NCBI RefSeq assembly: GCF_009192745.1
Contig: NZ_VTFV01000007.1
Span: forward strand, 155,660 to 219,659
Direction of reading: 5' to 3'
Origin: Arthrobacter citreus
GTDB lineage: Bacteria; Actinomycetota; Actinomycetes; Actinomycetales; Micrococcaceae
Length of the DNA stretch: 64,000 nucleotides
Below the pieces are notes generated by a model. It was not told the origin of the DNA, did no database searches, and was given only the letters and a program-made list of their open reading frames with translations. The translations under genes were made by a program, and so were the position numbers. Positions 54,274 to 63,933 of this stretch are shown here, piece after piece. Numbering within the stretch: position 1 is the first letter of the stretch; every line of letters starts with the position of its first letter.

Positions 54274-54942
54274 CTAGCGGACGGAACCGTTGGGCCAGGC
54301 GTGATGCTCTGAGTGGTGCTCCGGCCACGGTGCGTCCCCCGGACGCAGGCCGGCGTAGCCCGTGCTGCGCGCCGCAGCAGCCGCAAGCACTGCCGCTGCG
54401 GCCGAGGGGCTGTGCACCCGTCCCTCGAGGACGGCCTTAACGGCGTCGTCGAGGTCCACCCACAGCATTTTGATTTCGGCTTCCTCATGGAAGCGTTCGT
54501 GCCGGTCTGCCTCAGGAACCTCGTGCAGGCCCCGGGCAAGGTAGATGCGCAGCTCTTCCCTCGAGGAACCGGGGGAAAGGAACAGATCGGTCAGGACATT
54601 CCAGTCCTCAGCGACCAGGTCCGCTTCCTCAGCCAGCTCACGGACGGCGGCGGTGAGGTAGTCCTCGCCTTCGACGTCCAGGAGACCGGCCGGGATTTCC
54701 CACAGCGTCATGCGTACCGGATGCCGGTACTGGTTGATGAGCAGGATCTGGCCCTGTTCATTCATGGCCAGGATGGCCACGGCACCGGGGTGCCGGATGA
54801 AGTCGCGGACCAGGGGCTCGCCGTCGTCAGTCAGGGTGAACTTTTCACTCACCACGTCCCAAATGGGACCGCTGTAGGCTACGGATGATTCCAGCAGCCG
54901 TCGCGGACTCTGTTCGTCGGCGAACCCCCGGTCCTCGCTCAT
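54274..54942 (-). CDS. ADP-ribose pyrophosphatase-type Nudix hydrolase (Rv1700-like)
   Basis: A 222-residue Nudix enzyme. [39 protein letters not shown] and [11 protein letters not shown] form the ADP-ribose-type domain; the Gly of the EExGU end is Ala here, as often seen in this group. [14 protein letters not shown] is the downstream catalytic Glu region. It hydrolyses ADP-ribose to AMP and ribose 5-phosphate. It lies 4 bp after pyrG and 8 bp before xerD, as in M. tuberculosis. Confidence 0.92.
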   Translation of the reverse strand: MSEDRGFADEQSPRRLLESSVAYSGPIWDVVSEKFTLTDDGEPLVRDFIRHPGAVAILAMNEQGQILLINQYRHPVRMTLWEIPAGLLDVEGEDYLTAAVRELAEEADLVAEDWNVLTDLFLSPGSSREELRIYLARGLHEVPEADRHERFHEEAEIKMLWVDLDDAVKAVLEGRVHSPSAAAAVLAAAAARSTGYAGLRPGDAPWPEHHSEHHAWPNGSVR

Positions 54943-54946
54943 TGCC

Positions 54947-56641
54947 TTACGCCTCCGCGCCCTGGTGGGCCAGGGCAGCCTTGATCAGGCCGGCGAACAG
55001 CGGGTGAGGGCGGGTGGGCCGCGAGCTCAGTTCCGGGTGCGCCTGGGTGGAAACGTAGTACGGGTGAACGTCCTCGGGGAGTTCAACGAACTCAACGAGC
55101 TGGCCGTCCGGGGACGTACCGGAGAAGACCAGGCCGGCTTCGGCGATCTGCGCGCGGTAGGCGTTGTTGACTTCGTAGCGGTGGCGGTGGCGTTCGGCGA
55201 CGGCGGTCTTGCCGTACGTCTTGGCCACAACCGAACCTTCGTCCAGCTTGGCGTCCCAGAGACCCAGGCGCATGGTGCCGCCCATGTCGCCCTGGCCTGC
55301 CACGATGTCCTTCTGCTCGGCCATGGTCGCGATAACCGGGTACTTGGTGTCCGGTTCGAATTCGCTCGACGAGGCGCCTTTGAGGCCAACCACGTTGCGG
55401 GCGTACTCGATGACCATGCTCTGCAGTCCAAGGCACAGGCCCAGGGTCGGCATCTTGTTCTCGCGGGCAAACTTCAGCGCACCGAGCTTGCCTTCAAGTC
55501 CGCGGATGCCGAACCCGCCGGGAACGCAGATCGCGTCCACGCCGTCCAGTGCCTTGCGGGCACCTTCTTCGGTAGCGCAGTCGTCGGAGGGGACCCAGCG
55601 GATCTTGACCTTGGTGTTGTTGGCGAAACCACCGGCACGCAGGGCCTCGGTCACGGAGAGGTAGGCGTCCGGCAGGTCGATGTATTTGCCGACCAGGGCC
55701 ACCTCGAGGTGATGCTTGGGATTGTGGACGGCCTCAAGCAGGCGGTCCCACTTGGTCCAGTCGACATCCTTGAACTTCAATCCCAGGTGCTGGACGATGT
55801 ACGCGTCCAGGTTCTGGGAGTGCAGGGTCTTGGGGATGTCGTAGATGCTCGGAGCGTCCGGGCAGCCAATGACGGCATCAACATCGACGTCGCACATGCG
55901 GCCAATCTTGTCCCGCATGGAGTCCGGCACGGGGCGGTCGGAGCGGATCACAATGGCGTCCGGCTGGATGCCGATGGAGCGCAGGGCTGCCACCGAGTGC
56001 TGGGTCGGCTTGGTCTTCAGTTCCTGGGACGGACCGATGTACGGAACCAGCGAAACGTGCAGGAAGAAGACGTTGTTACGGCCAACGTCCTGGCGGACCT
56101 GGCGGGCCGCCTCAAGGAACGGCTGGGACTCGATGTCGCCGACCGTGCCGCCGATTTCCGTGATGATGACATCCGGGGACTTCTTCGCCTCGGAGGGCAG
56201 GCGCATCCGGCGCTTGATCTCGTCGGTGATGTGCGGGATGACCTGAACGGTGTCACCGAGGTATTCGCCGCGGCGCTCCTTGGCAATCACGGTGGAGTAC
56301 ACCTGGCCGGTGGTCACGTTGGCGGACCCGTCGAGGCTCTCATCGAGGAAGCGCTCGTAGTGTCCGATGTCAAGGTCGGTCTCGGCGCCGTCATCGGTCA
56401 CGAAGACTTCGCCGTGCTGGAAGGGATTCATTGTGCCCGGATCCACATTCAAGTAGGGATCGAGCTTCTGCATGGTCACCGAGAGGCCGCGTGCCCGAAG
56501 CAGGTGACCGAGGCTGGAAGCCGTCAGACCCTTACCGAGGGAAGAAGCCACACCGCCGGTGACGAAGATGTGTTTGGTCGTAGAAGACGACTTGGGAAAC
56601 CTGGAATTTGATCGCTGCACCACGGAATTCGAGCCTATCAC
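54947..56641 (-). CDS. pyrG: CTP synthase
   Basis: A 564-residue enzyme: UTP + ATP + glutamine to CTP. The synthetase domain starts with [20 protein letters not shown] and [20 protein letters not shown]. The class I glutamine amidotransferase domain has the catalytic Cys in [16 protein letters not shown] and HPELSSRP. The open frame begins at GTG 56641; GTG 56623 or 56620 are equally possible because no clear Shine-Dalgarno is present. It is 18 bp after recN. Confidence 0.95.
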   Translation of the reverse strand: MIGSNSVVQRSNSRFPKSSSTTKHIFVTGGVASSLGKGLTASSLGHLLRARGLSVTMQKLDPYLNVDPGTMNPFQHGEVFVTDDGAETDLDIGHYERFLDESLDGSANVTTGQVYSTVIAKERRGEYLGDTVQVIPHITDEIKRRMRLPSEAKKSPDVIITEIGGTVGDIESQPFLEAARQVRQDVGRNNVFFLHVSLVPYIGPSQELKTKPTQHSVAALRSIGIQPDAIVIRSDRPVPDSMRDKIGRMCDVDVDAVIGCPDAPSIYDIPKTLHSQNLDAYIVQHLGLKFKDVDWTKWDRLLEAVHNPKHHLEVALVGKYIDLPDAYLSVTEALRAGGFANNTKVKIRWVPSDDCATEEGARKALDGVDAICVPGGFGIRGLEGKLGALKFARENKMPTLGLCLGLQSMVIEYARNVVGLKGASSSEFEPDTKYPVIATMAEQKDIVAGQGDMGGTMRLGLWDAKLDEGSVVAKTYGKTAVAERHRHRYEVNNAYRAQIAEAGLVFSGTSPDGQLVEFVELPEDVHPYYVSTQAHPELSSRPTRPHPLFAGLIKAALAHQGAEA

Positions 56642-56659
56642 CTTTTGTTGGTTGGGGTA

Positions 56660-58384
56660 TTACTCACCGGGGACGGCCGCCGTCGCCAGCAGTTCCTCGG
56701 CGTGGGCACGGGCCGACTCCGAGTCCTCATGGCCCGCGAGCATCCGGGCCAGTTCCCTGATCCGGGCCTCGCGGTCCAGCACGACGACGTCGCTGGCAGT
56801 TACGCCGGTCCCGTCGCCTGCGGAGGAAGAGGTTTTAATCACGCGGATATGGTGGCCCGCGAAGGCCGCCACCTGGGGCAGGTGGGTGACAACAATCACC
56901 TGGACGTGCCGGGCGAGCATCGCCAGCCGGCGGCCGATTTCGATTGCCGCCTTGCCGCCGACTCCGGCATCCACTTCGTCAAAGACGAAGGTGGGTACGG
57001 GGTCAACTTCGGCAAGCACCACTTCGATCGCGAGCATGACCCGCGAAAGCTCACCGCCGGAGGCTCCCTTGCCCAGCGGGCGGGGAGGAGCTCCTGGATG
57101 CGGTGCGAGCAGGAATTCGACGGCGTCGGCGCCGTACGGGCCCAGCTCGCCGGTGGGCTCCACGGTGATGACCAGCTTGGCGTCCGGCATTGCCAGCGCC
57201 GTAAGTTCCGCGCTCACACGTTGTCCGAGCTCCGCTGCGGCGTCAGTACGGAGCTTGGTCAGGCCTGCTGCCTCGTCACGGAGCCTGGCCTCAAGCTCGG
57301 CCAGTTCGGCTTCCAGGGATTCGATGCGGTTGCCGTCGTCTCCCAGATCGGCCAGGCGTGCCCGGCTGGTCTCGGCCCATTCCAGCACCTCGTCGATGCT
57401 AGGCGCGTATTTCCGCACCAGGGTCGCCAGCTCCGCTCGCCGGGCTTCCACCTCGGCGAGCCGGCCGGGGCCGTCGGAGTCCAGTGAGGCGCTGTAGCTG
57501 GAGAGTTCAGCGGCGATGTCCGCCAGGATGTAGCCCACCTCGGCCAGCCTGCCCGCTGCGGCAGCCAGTGCCGGGTCATGTTCACCGGCCAGCTCCAGCT
57601 GGCGCTTGGCGGCGTCGACCAGCGAGGTGGCGTCAGATCCGTCGGAGAAGTCCCCGGCGACCAGCGCCGAGTGCGCCCCAACCGACGCGGTCCGCAGTTC
57701 TTCGATGTTGCCCAGGCGCATGGCCTCGGTCTTCAGGTTCTCGTCCTCGGCCGGTTCAGGGGCGACGGCGTCGATCTCCTCCAGGGAGGCTGCAAGGTAT
57801 TCGGCCTCCCGCAGGCGTTCCCGGGCCGTCTGGCGCAGCTCAGTCAGCTCCGCTGCCGCAGCCCGCCACCGGTCATAGCCCTGCCGGTAAGCGGTCATGG
57901 CACCGGACAGGGACTCCCCGGCGTACTTGTCCAGGGCTTCGCGCTGAGCGGCGGTGCTCTTGAGCCGCAGCTGGTCTGTCTGTCCGTGGACGGCCACCAG
58001 GTGACTGCCCACCTCGGCCAGCACACCCACCGGTGCGGATCGTCCGCCCAGGTGTGCGCGGCTGCGGCCGTCGGCGTTGACGGTGCGGGCCACCAGGAGC
58101 TCAGTGCCGCCGTCGTACTCTTCCAGCTCCGCCCCGGCGTCCGCAGCGCGCGCGGCGGCGGGGCTGTCCGGCGAGAGCCGCACAACGGCTTCAGCCAGCG
58201 CAGACTTGGCGCCCGTGCGAACCGCTCCGGCGTCGGAGCGGGCGCCCAGGAGCAGCCCGAGGGCAGTGATGACCATGGTCTTGCCTGCGCCGGTCTCGCC
58301 GGTGACCACGGTGAAACCGGAACCCAGCGTCAGCGTCGCATCAGTAATGACGCCCAGGTCCCGGATGCGGATTTCTTCGATCAC
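56660..58384 (-). CDS. recN: DNA repair protein RecN
   Basis: A 574-residue SMC-like repair ATPase. It has Walker A in VVTGETGAGKTMVITAL, a central coiled coil, and the ABC signature and Walker B in KGASGGELSRVMLAIE and TFVFDEVDAGVGG. It acts in double-strand break repair. GTG 58384 overlaps the nadK stop (GTGA); the longer frame to 58585 is within nadK. The order tlyA-nadK-recN-pyrG is conserved in actinobacteria. Confidence 0.95.
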   Translation of the reverse strand: MIEEIRIRDLGVITDATLTLGSGFTVVTGETGAGKTMVITALGLLLGARSDAGAVRTGAKSALAEAVVRLSPDSPAAARAADAGAELEEYDGGTELLVARTVNADGRSRAHLGGRSAPVGVLAEVGSHLVAVHGQTDQLRLKSTAAQREALDKYAGESLSGAMTAYRQGYDRWRAAAAELTELRQTARERLREAEYLAASLEEIDAVAPEPAEDENLKTEAMRLGNIEELRTASVGAHSALVAGDFSDGSDATSLVDAAKRQLELAGEHDPALAAAAGRLAEVGYILADIAAELSSYSASLDSDGPGRLAEVEARRAELATLVRKYAPSIDEVLEWAETSRARLADLGDDGNRIESLEAELAELEARLRDEAAGLTKLRTDAAAELGQRVSAELTALAMPDAKLVITVEPTGELGPYGADAVEFLLAPHPGAPPRPLGKGASGGELSRVMLAIEVVLAEVDPVPTFVFDEVDAGVGGKAAIEIGRRLAMLARHVQVIVVTHLPQVAAFAGHHIRVIKTSSSAGDGTGVTASDVVVLDREARIRELARMLAGHEDSESARAHAEELLATAAVPGE

Positions 58385-59325
58385 GGGAGCACTCCTCCGC
58401 TCTCGGCTGTATCGGCAGGATGGTTTGCGGGCCCGCGCCAGCCCTGGGTGGGCAGCTGGAACTTGCGGACCAGCCGCTCGGAGAACGGCGTCTGGTGGGT
58501 TCGGGCGAGCCGGACGGGCACCGTGGACCGGGTCACTTCCACCCGGGATCCCGGGGGCAGGTCGAGGCTGCGCCTGCCGTCGCACCAGAGCAGTCCGTTG
58601 GCGGCATTCCGGGTCAGGATCTCCACGGCCAGGATTGAATCCGGGGCCACCACCAGGGGCCTGGAGAACACGGCATGGGCACTGATCGGAGTAATCAGCA
58701 GCGCCTCCACCTCAGGCCAGACCACCGGTCCCCCGGCGGAGAAGGCGTACGCGGTGGAGCCGGTGGGGGTGGCCATCACCACGCCGTCGCAGCCGAAGGA
58801 TGATATTGGGCGTCCGTCCACTTCCATGACCACCTCGAGCATGCGCTGGCGGTCGGCCTTCTCCACGGCAGCTTCGTTCAGTGCCCAGGTGTGGGCGAGC
58901 AGGGTGCTGTCCAGCCAGACCTTCACATCGATGGTGAGGCGTTCTTCCACCGTGTAGGCGCGGTCCACGACCCAGCCCACGGTCTTTTCCAGGTCTTCGC
59001 GTTCGCTTTCGGCCAGGAAACCGACGTGCCCCAGATTCACTCCGAGCAGCGGGACTTCGGTGTCACGCACCAGTTCCGCAGCGCGGAGGATTGTGCCGTC
59101 GCCGCCCAAAACCATTCCCAGGTCAACATCGCTGAGCTGGACGTCTTCGCCCAGGATCTCGGTGGGGACGGTGAGCTGTCCGTATTCGGCCTGGATGTCC
59201 TCAAGGTCCTTGCGCCGCATCACCGGCACCAGGCCGGCGGCGTGCAGCTGGGTGCAGACTTCCTGGGCCGCAGCCATGGCGGCCTTCCGGCCGGTGTGCG
59301 CGAGCACCAGTATCCGTCTGCTCAT
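58381..59325 (-). CDS. nadK: NAD kinase
   Basis: A 314-residue ATP/polyphosphate-dependent NAD kinase making NADP. The GGDGTILRAAELV motif, NLGHVGFLAESE, and ATPTGSTAYAFSAGGP are diagnostic. ATG 59325 has AGGAC upstream. It lies 24 bp after tlyA and overlaps recN. The last 30 residues are not conserved. Confidence 0.95.
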   Translation of the reverse strand: MSRRILVLAHTGRKAAMAAAQEVCTQLHAAGLVPVMRRKDLEDIQAEYGQLTVPTEILGEDVQLSDVDLGMVLGGDGTILRAAELVRDTEVPLLGVNLGHVGFLAESEREDLEKTVGWVVDRAYTVEERLTIDVKVWLDSTLLAHTWALNEAAVEKADRQRMLEVVMEVDGRPISSFGCDGVVMATPTGSTAYAFSAGGPVVWPEVEALLITPISAHAVFSRPLVVAPDSILAVEILTRNAANGLLWCDGRRSLDLPPGSRVEVTRSTVPVRLARTHQTPFSERLVRKFQLPTQGWRGPANHPADTAESGGVLP

Positions 59326-59349
59326 CTTGTCCAGTCCTGTTCTGCCCCG

Positions 59350-60222
59350 TTACGGAGCAAGTGTGTTGCCGTCCCGCCAGTCTTCTACGCCCTGCGGCGC
59401 CTCCGCAAACGCGGCCGGTCCACCAAAGACCCCATTGACCAGTACGGATGCCGCTGCCGCCCGCTCTGCAGCGTTGCGGGGAGTCCCCTCAGGCACCGTC
59501 ATCCACATAAAGAATTCCACATTCCCGTTCTGCCCGGGCAAAGGACTGCGGGCGATTCCGCTAATTTCCAGACCTGCCTCCAGCGCCGAGCCGGCCACCC
59601 GCTCCACGGCGAGGCGGTGGCGTGCCGGATCGGTGACCACGCCGGTTCGGTTCAACAGCTCCCTGCCCACCTCGAACTGGGGTTTCGCCATGAGCAGCAG
59701 GCTGCCTCCCGGCCGGGTGGCAGCCGCCAGCGGCGCTATGACCATGGTCAGGGAGATGAAGCTCAGGTCGGCAACGGTGAGGTCCACGGTGCCGCCAATG
59801 TCCAACGGCGTGAAGTAGCGGACGTTCATGCCTTCGAAGACCCGGACTCGGGGATCAGCGCGCAGTGAGTCCACCAGCTGGCCGTGCCCTACGTCCACCG
59901 CCGCGACTTCGGCGGCACCGGCGCGCAGCAGCACATCGGTAAAGCCTCCGGTCGAGGCCCCGGCGTCCAGGCAGCGCATGCCCGTGGGATCGATGTCGGG
60001 GAATGCGGCCAGCGCGCCCGCGAGTTTGTGCCCTGCACGGCTGACGTAGTCGGGTCCGCCGTCGTCGGCAACGCTAAGCGGCTCATCCGGCTGGATGGAT
60101 GCCGACGCTTTGGTGAGCACGGTCTGACCCCGCTGTACGCGGCCAGCCGCGATGAGCTTGGCAGCATGGGTGCGCGAACGTGCCAGACCGCGGGCCACCA
60201 GTTCCTGGTCGAGCCGCGCCAT
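59350..60222 (-). CDS. tlyA: TlyA-family rRNA (cytidine-2'-O)-methyltransferase / hemolysin A
   Basis: A 290-residue protein. The N-terminal S4 domain is MARLDQELVARGLARSRTHA onward, and the FtsJ-like methyltransferase has CLDAGASTGGFTDVLL, VDVGHGQLVDSLR and LTVADLSFISLTMV. In mycobacteria TlyA methylates C1409 of 16S and C1920 of 23S rRNA and its loss gives capreomycin/viomycin resistance. ATG 60222 sits 2 bp beyond the stop of the small upstream gene, so translation is coupled. Confidence 0.95.
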   Translation of the reverse strand: MARLDQELVARGLARSRTHAAKLIAAGRVQRGQTVLTKASASIQPDEPLSVADDGGPDYVSRAGHKLAGALAAFPDIDPTGMRCLDAGASTGGFTDVLLRAGAAEVAAVDVGHGQLVDSLRADPRVRVFEGMNVRYFTPLDIGGTVDLTVADLSFISLTMVIAPLAAATRPGGSLLLMAKPQFEVGRELLNRTGVVTDPARHRLAVERVAGSALEAGLEISGIARSPLPGQNGNVEFFMWMTVPEGTPRNAAERAAAASVLVNGVFGGPAAFAEAPQGVEDWRDGNTLAP

Positions 60223-60223
60223 C

Positions 60224-60496
60224 CTAGGCAGACCCCCGTCCAGGATGCGGTGCCCGTGCGGACGCCGGTCCGGACATGGACCCCACGCCCGGAGGAGGGC
60301 CCGCGGCCAGCCCCGTTTCCTCGTTGAGGGCAGCGAGCAGGCCATCATGCAGTCCCGTGTAGAGGGCTGCATGTTCGCCAACAGGGGCTTCCGCGACGGC
60401 CGACAGTCCGGACAGCACCGCGTCAACGGCCCGGTCCCCGGTCAGCTCCGGATTCGGGGTACCCCCATGGGTCTCTGCACTTTCTTCCACGGGCAC
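60224..60496 (-). CDS. Small conserved-position protein between HAD phosphatase and tlyA
   Basis: A 90-residue protein, GTG start, 3 bp after the HAD gene and immediately before tlyA. The first 60 residues have a helical pattern (DRAVDAVLSGLSAVAEAPVG, LYTGLHDGLLAALNEE); the end is Pro/Gly-rich. It occupies the place of M. tuberculosis Rv1693, also a small unknown protein. No motif points to a function. Confidence 0.7.
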   Translation of the reverse strand: MPVEESAETHGGTPNPELTGDRAVDAVLSGLSAVAEAPVGEHAALYTGLHDGLLAALNEETGLAAGPPPGVGSMSGPASARAPHPGRGSA

Positions 60497-60499
60497 AGC

Positions 60500-61495
60500 C
60501 TAGCGTCCGGCACTGACAGTCCAGCGGACCTGCGGGTTCGTCGCCTGCGCAGCCTGCGGATGTTCTTCCCACCAGGCTGCGCACGCAGCACGCCACCCGT
60601 CCAGGTCCCCTTCGGGCGCCTCGACGAGCACCTCTCCCCCGGCGACCCGTGCTGTGGCTGTACCGCAGCGGAATCCACCTTCGACGGATTCAACAGGCGG
60701 ATACGGCTCGTAGAGGGCAGCCAGCGATGGGATCAGGAAGTCAGGGCGTTCCTGTGTCCGAGCGGCCAGCGCGGAAGCAGGGCTGTCCACGCCGGTGAGT
60801 ACCAGGGCAGTCAAGTAGCCGGCGTTGGTGCCGCCCAGGATGTCGGTGTCCAGCCGGTCACCGACGACCAGCGGGCGGTTCACGCCCAAGTGGCGTGCCG
60901 CCGTCGTAAACAGCGGGGCTTCCGGCTTGCCGGCTACCACAGGACGCTGCTTGGTGGCGGCTGCCACGGCAGCGACCAGCGTGCCGTTGCCCGGGGCGAT
61001 GCCGCGTGCCTGCGGGATGGACAGGTCCGTGTTCGTGGCGACCCAGACCGCTCCAGCGGCAACGGCAAAGGCTGCCTCGGCAAGGTCTTTCCAGCCGAGC
61101 GCCGGATCGAAGCCCTGAATCACCGCTGCCGGGCGATCCTCTGCCGAGGTGACGGGCACCAGGCCCTGGGCACGCACCTGTTCCGTCAGCGTTGCACTTC
61201 CGGTGACCAGCACCGTACTGCCGGCCGGCACCAGGCCGGCCAGCAGCTCCGCCCCGGCCTGCGCGGAGCCGAAAACGTTCTCCGCAGTAGCCGGTGCCCC
61301 AAGTTCACGCAGGTGCTCAGCGACCGTGGCCGAGGAACGCGAGGCATTATTGGTGATGTATGCCAGCTTTACGCCGGCAGCCTCCAGTCCCTGCAGCGCC
61401 TCCGGCGCCCCGGGAATGGCATGTGGACCAGCGTAAACAACTCCGTCCAGGTCCGCGAAGACCGCATCGAACCTGCCCAGCAGCGGCTCAGTCAT
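60500..61495 (-). CDS. HAD-IIA family phosphatase (NagD/PGP-like, Rv1692-like)
   Basis: A 331-residue hydrolase. Motif I is FADLDGVVYAG, motif II is YITNNASRSSATVAEHL and motif IV is VVGDRLDTDILGGTNAGY; cap type C2. M. tuberculosis Rv1692 is a glycerol 3-phosphate phosphatase, a reasonable guess for this protein. The last 70 residues form an extra C-terminal domain (FRCGTATARVAGG). ATG 61495 overlaps the upstream gene by 8 bp. Confidence 0.9.
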   Translation of the reverse strand: MTEPLLGRFDAVFADLDGVVYAGPHAIPGAPEALQGLEAAGVKLAYITNNASRSSATVAEHLRELGAPATAENVFGSAQAGAELLAGLVPAGSTVLVTGSATLTEQVRAQGLVPVTSAEDRPAAVIQGFDPALGWKDLAEAAFAVAAGAVWVATNTDLSIPQARGIAPGNGTLVAAVAAATKQRPVVAGKPEAPLFTTAARHLGVNRPLVVGDRLDTDILGGTNAGYLTALVLTGVDSPASALAARTQERPDFLIPSLAALYEPYPPVESVEGGFRCGTATARVAGGEVLVEAPEGDLDGWRAACAAWWEEHPQAAQATNPQVRWTVSAGR

Positions 61496-63476
61496 TGCTG
61501 TCCGCACTCTGGCGGGCGTCGTCGTCCTCGCTGTCGGAATCGGTTTCTTCGGCTTCCTCAACTCCCAGGAGGGATTCCCGTTCATCGCTGGGGAGGGCAT
61601 CTTCGTCTTCGGCGTCAACGTCGGCAGGGTCCGCTTCGGTTTCGGCACGCTCGGCGTAGTTGCCGGAGCGGTCGTCGGCCGTCTCTGTACCGTCGTGGCC
61701 TGCGTTATCACTGTCGCGGCGGAAGCGGGGCTTGCCTGCCGGTTCATCGTCCTCTCCGAGGTCCATGATTTCCGGCTCGGCGAACTCGCCAATTCCCAGC
61801 ACGCTTTCGGCCAGCAGTGCCTGGCGGCGCCACGGCTCTGCCTCGTTGCCGCGGCCGGCCAGCTCAAGGGCGTCGGCGTAGGCGCGGAAGAGCCGCGGGC
61901 TGTAGGAGAACGCACGGTTCTTGTCCAGCTGCGGAATCTCGAGTGCGCTGACCGCGGCGTCGTACTGCTCCATGTCCATGCGGGCACCGGAGGCAACAAT
62001 CGCAACGTCCACCTTGCCTGCGTTGTCCAGCTCGGCCGCTTCGTCGGAACGGACCAGGTCCAGTGCCCGGTCCGGGCGGCCCAGACCGCGTTCGCAGTCC
62101 GCCATCATGGCCAGGTATTCGTTGGATCCACTGATTCGGCGGTGGGTGCGGAATTCGCGGAGGGCATCACCGAACTCTCCGGCAGCGTAGGCGGTCAGCG
62201 CCACTGCTTCGCGCACTGCTGCAAGGCGGCCGCCGCGGCGGCTGGCTGCGAGGGCGTGCTGGAAGGCAAGCTCGGGATCGGTATCGATCAGGCGCCCGGC
62301 CATGACCAGGTGCTTCGAAACCCACTCACCGTTGACCTCTTCGAGGTTGCGCAGCTGCGCACGGGTGACCTTGTCCAGCTCCTGGCCCGTGACATCGTCA
62401 TCGATTTCCGGAGAGCGTTCGCGGCCGGCACGGTTGGCGCTGCGCAGGTCGCGGGCATTGTGCTTACGCTCGGTGACAGGTGCTTCTTCGGTGCTGTGGC
62501 GCTGCGGACGGTCGGAGCTCCGCTGCGGACGGTCGGAGTCCTTGCGGAATGGCTTACGCTCACCGTCACGGGCGGGACGGTCGCCGAAGGGCTTCCGGTC
62601 GCGGGAGTCCTTGTTGAACGGCTTACGCTCACCACGGTCAGCATTGAAGGAACGACGTTCCCCATCACGGGCAGGACGGTCGCCAAACGGTTTACGATCC
62701 CCACGCTCACTGTTGAACGGCTTACGATCCCCGTCACGGGCAGGACGATCACCAAAGGGCTTCCGGTCGCGGGAGTCCTTGTTGAACGGCTTACGCTCGC
62801 CACGGTCAGCATTGAAGGAACGACGCTCACCGTCACGGGCAGGACGATCACCAAACGGTTTACGCTCATCACGGCCGGCAAAAGGCTTACGATCCCCACG
62901 ATCACTGTTGAACGGCTTACGCTCACCACGATCATTGTTGAACGGCTTACGCTCACCACGGTCAGCATTGAAGGAACGACGCTCACCGTCACGGGCAGGA
63001 CGATCACCAAACGGTTTACGCTCATCACGGCCGGCAAAAGGCTTACGATCCCCACGCTCACTGTTAAACGGCTTACGCTCACCATCACGAGCCGGACGAT
63101 CACCCCACGGCTTACGATCCCCACGCTCACTGTTAAACGGCTTACGCTCACCATCACGAGCCGGACGATCACCCCACGGCTTACGATCCCCACGCTCATT
63201 GTTGAACGGCTTCCGCTCACCATCACGAGCCGGACGATCACCCCACGGCTTACGATCCCCACGCTCATTGTTGAACGGCTTCCGCTCACCATCACGGCCA
63301 GCAAACGGCTTACGAGCGCCGCCCTCCTTGTTGAAGGGCTTCCGCTCACCATCACGAGCGGGACGACCGGCGGAAGACTGCCTGTCGTTGTAGGACTTGC
63401 GCTGCGGGGGCTTGCGATCGTTCGCGCGGGGCCGTCCCTGGCTGTCGCGATCTTCCCGGTTGTTCTGCTCGGACAT
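61488..63476 (-). CDS. TPR-like protein with long Arg-rich tandem-repeat N-terminus (Rv1691-like C-terminal domain)
   Basis: A 662-residue protein. Residues 37-310 are ten irregular copies of an Arg/Asp/Gly/Phe repeat (typical 23-residue unit RPARDGERKPFNNERGDRKP plus WGD), highly charged and disordered. The C-terminal part (about 350-590) is helical with TPR-like pairs (HALAASRRGGRLAAVREAVA, LDLVRSDEAAELDNAGKVDV) and ends in an acidic tail. The C-terminal half matches the position of M. tuberculosis Rv1691. ATG 63476 has GAGGAA 8 nt upstream. It lies next to an rRNA operon; RGG/RDG-like repeats often bind RNA, so an RNA-related role is possible but unproven. Confidence 0.85.
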   Translation of the reverse strand: MSEQNNREDRDSQGRPRANDRKPPQRKSYNDRQSSAGRPARDGERKPFNKEGGARKPFAGRDGERKPFNNERGDRKPWGDRPARDGERKPFNNERGDRKPWGDRPARDGERKPFNSERGDRKPWGDRPARDGERKPFNSERGDRKPFAGRDERKPFGDRPARDGERRSFNADRGERKPFNNDRGERKPFNSDRGDRKPFAGRDERKPFGDRPARDGERRSFNADRGERKPFNKDSRDRKPFGDRPARDGDRKPFNSERGDRKPFGDRPARDGERRSFNADRGERKPFNKDSRDRKPFGDRPARDGERKPFRKDSDRPQRSSDRPQRHSTEEAPVTERKHNARDLRSANRAGRERSPEIDDDVTGQELDKVTRAQLRNLEEVNGEWVSKHLVMAGRLIDTDPELAFQHALAASRRGGRLAAVREAVALTAYAAGEFGDALREFRTHRRISGSNEYLAMMADCERGLGRPDRALDLVRSDEAAELDNAGKVDVAIVASGARMDMEQYDAAVSALEIPQLDKNRAFSYSPRLFRAYADALELAGRGNEAEPWRRQALLAESVLGIGEFAEPEIMDLGEDDEPAGKPRFRRDSDNAGHDGTETADDRSGNYAERAETEADPADVDAEDEDALPSDERESLLGVEEAEETDSDSEDDDARQSADSND
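62540..63365. repeat. Coding tandem repeat, 69-bp basic unit
   Basis: Near-identical 69-bp units, cleanest between 63050 and 63320, encode the Arg-rich repeats of the TPR-like protein. Units vary by insertion of 30-90 bp (FAGRDERKPFGD, SFNADRGERKPFN). The high identity suggests recent expansion by slippage or recombination. Confidence 0.9.
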
Positions 63477-63506
63477 GCTGAGTTCCTCTCGTCGTGAGCC
63501 GACCAA

Positions 63507-63838
63507 CGGAATTTAACTGCAGTCGCTCGTCACTATGTATGTGTAGGTAATTGGCAGGACCTTGCCTGCGAAAGTCATGGGGACCGCACGGGGTCCTTAT
63601 CAATTCTAAGGCAGAGAGCGGCCTCCCCGATCCGCGGAGCTCACTCTGGCCGGGTAAGCGTCGTGAACCTCACCACTTCCAGGGCGGTATTCCCTGAAGG
63701 AGTGCCCACGTGTGCTGACTCTATGCCTGTCGAGGTTCCCAGCCGCCGTAACGGGTGTTCCCCGGTGTGGTCCCGTGTCACAGGCGGTGGGAAGGCCCGG
63801 CCCGGGCTGGACCAGCCCTAAGGGGTGTTAAACGGGGA
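63507..63838. other. Intergenic region without recognised gene
   Basis: About 330 bp between the TPR-like gene and the rRNA operon terminators. No open frame with a ribosome binding site and no tRNA was seen. It contains a small hairpin (GGACC-N6-GGTCC, 63583-63598) and a GGGTGTTAAA sequence (63825) that recurs at 63876. Confidence 0.6.
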
Positions 63839-63839
63839 A

Positions 63840-63863
63840 GGGCCCGCACATGTGTGCGGGCCC
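63840..63863 (-). terminator. Second terminator of the rRNA operon
   Basis: GGGCCCGCACA-TG-TGTGCGGGCCC, an 11-bp perfect stem, followed on the minus strand by TTCCCCGTTT. It backs up the terminator at 63887-63920. Confidence 0.7.
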
Positions 63864-63886
63864 GGTGGTGGGGGGGGTGTTAAAGC

Positions 63887-63920
63887 AGTTCAGGCTCCGC
63901 AGCGTTGCGGAGCCTGAACT
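63887..63920 (-). terminator. First terminator of the rRNA operon
   Basis: A perfect 15-bp stem (AGTTCAGGCTCCGCA and complement, 4-nt loop) lies 14 bp after the 5S 3' end and is followed on the minus strand by GCTTTAA. Confidence 0.85.
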
Positions 63921-63933
63921 CTTCTAATGATTG

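Noticed and set aside
54965..56611. A 548-codon open frame opposite pyrG
   Set aside because: Antisense of a highly conserved gene in GC-rich DNA; pyrG motifs are intact on the minus strand.
62540..63365. Regularly spaced repeats that could suggest a CRISPR array
   Set aside because: Units are 69 bp, in frame, without unique spacers, and encode a protein repeat; no cas genes.
61695..63497. A 600-codon open frame on the plus strand (and another of 363 codons) opposite the TPR-like gene
   Set aside because: It is an antisense shadow of the Arg-rich repeats; composition is low-complexity Thr/Leu/Val, with no ribosome binding site and no family resemblance.
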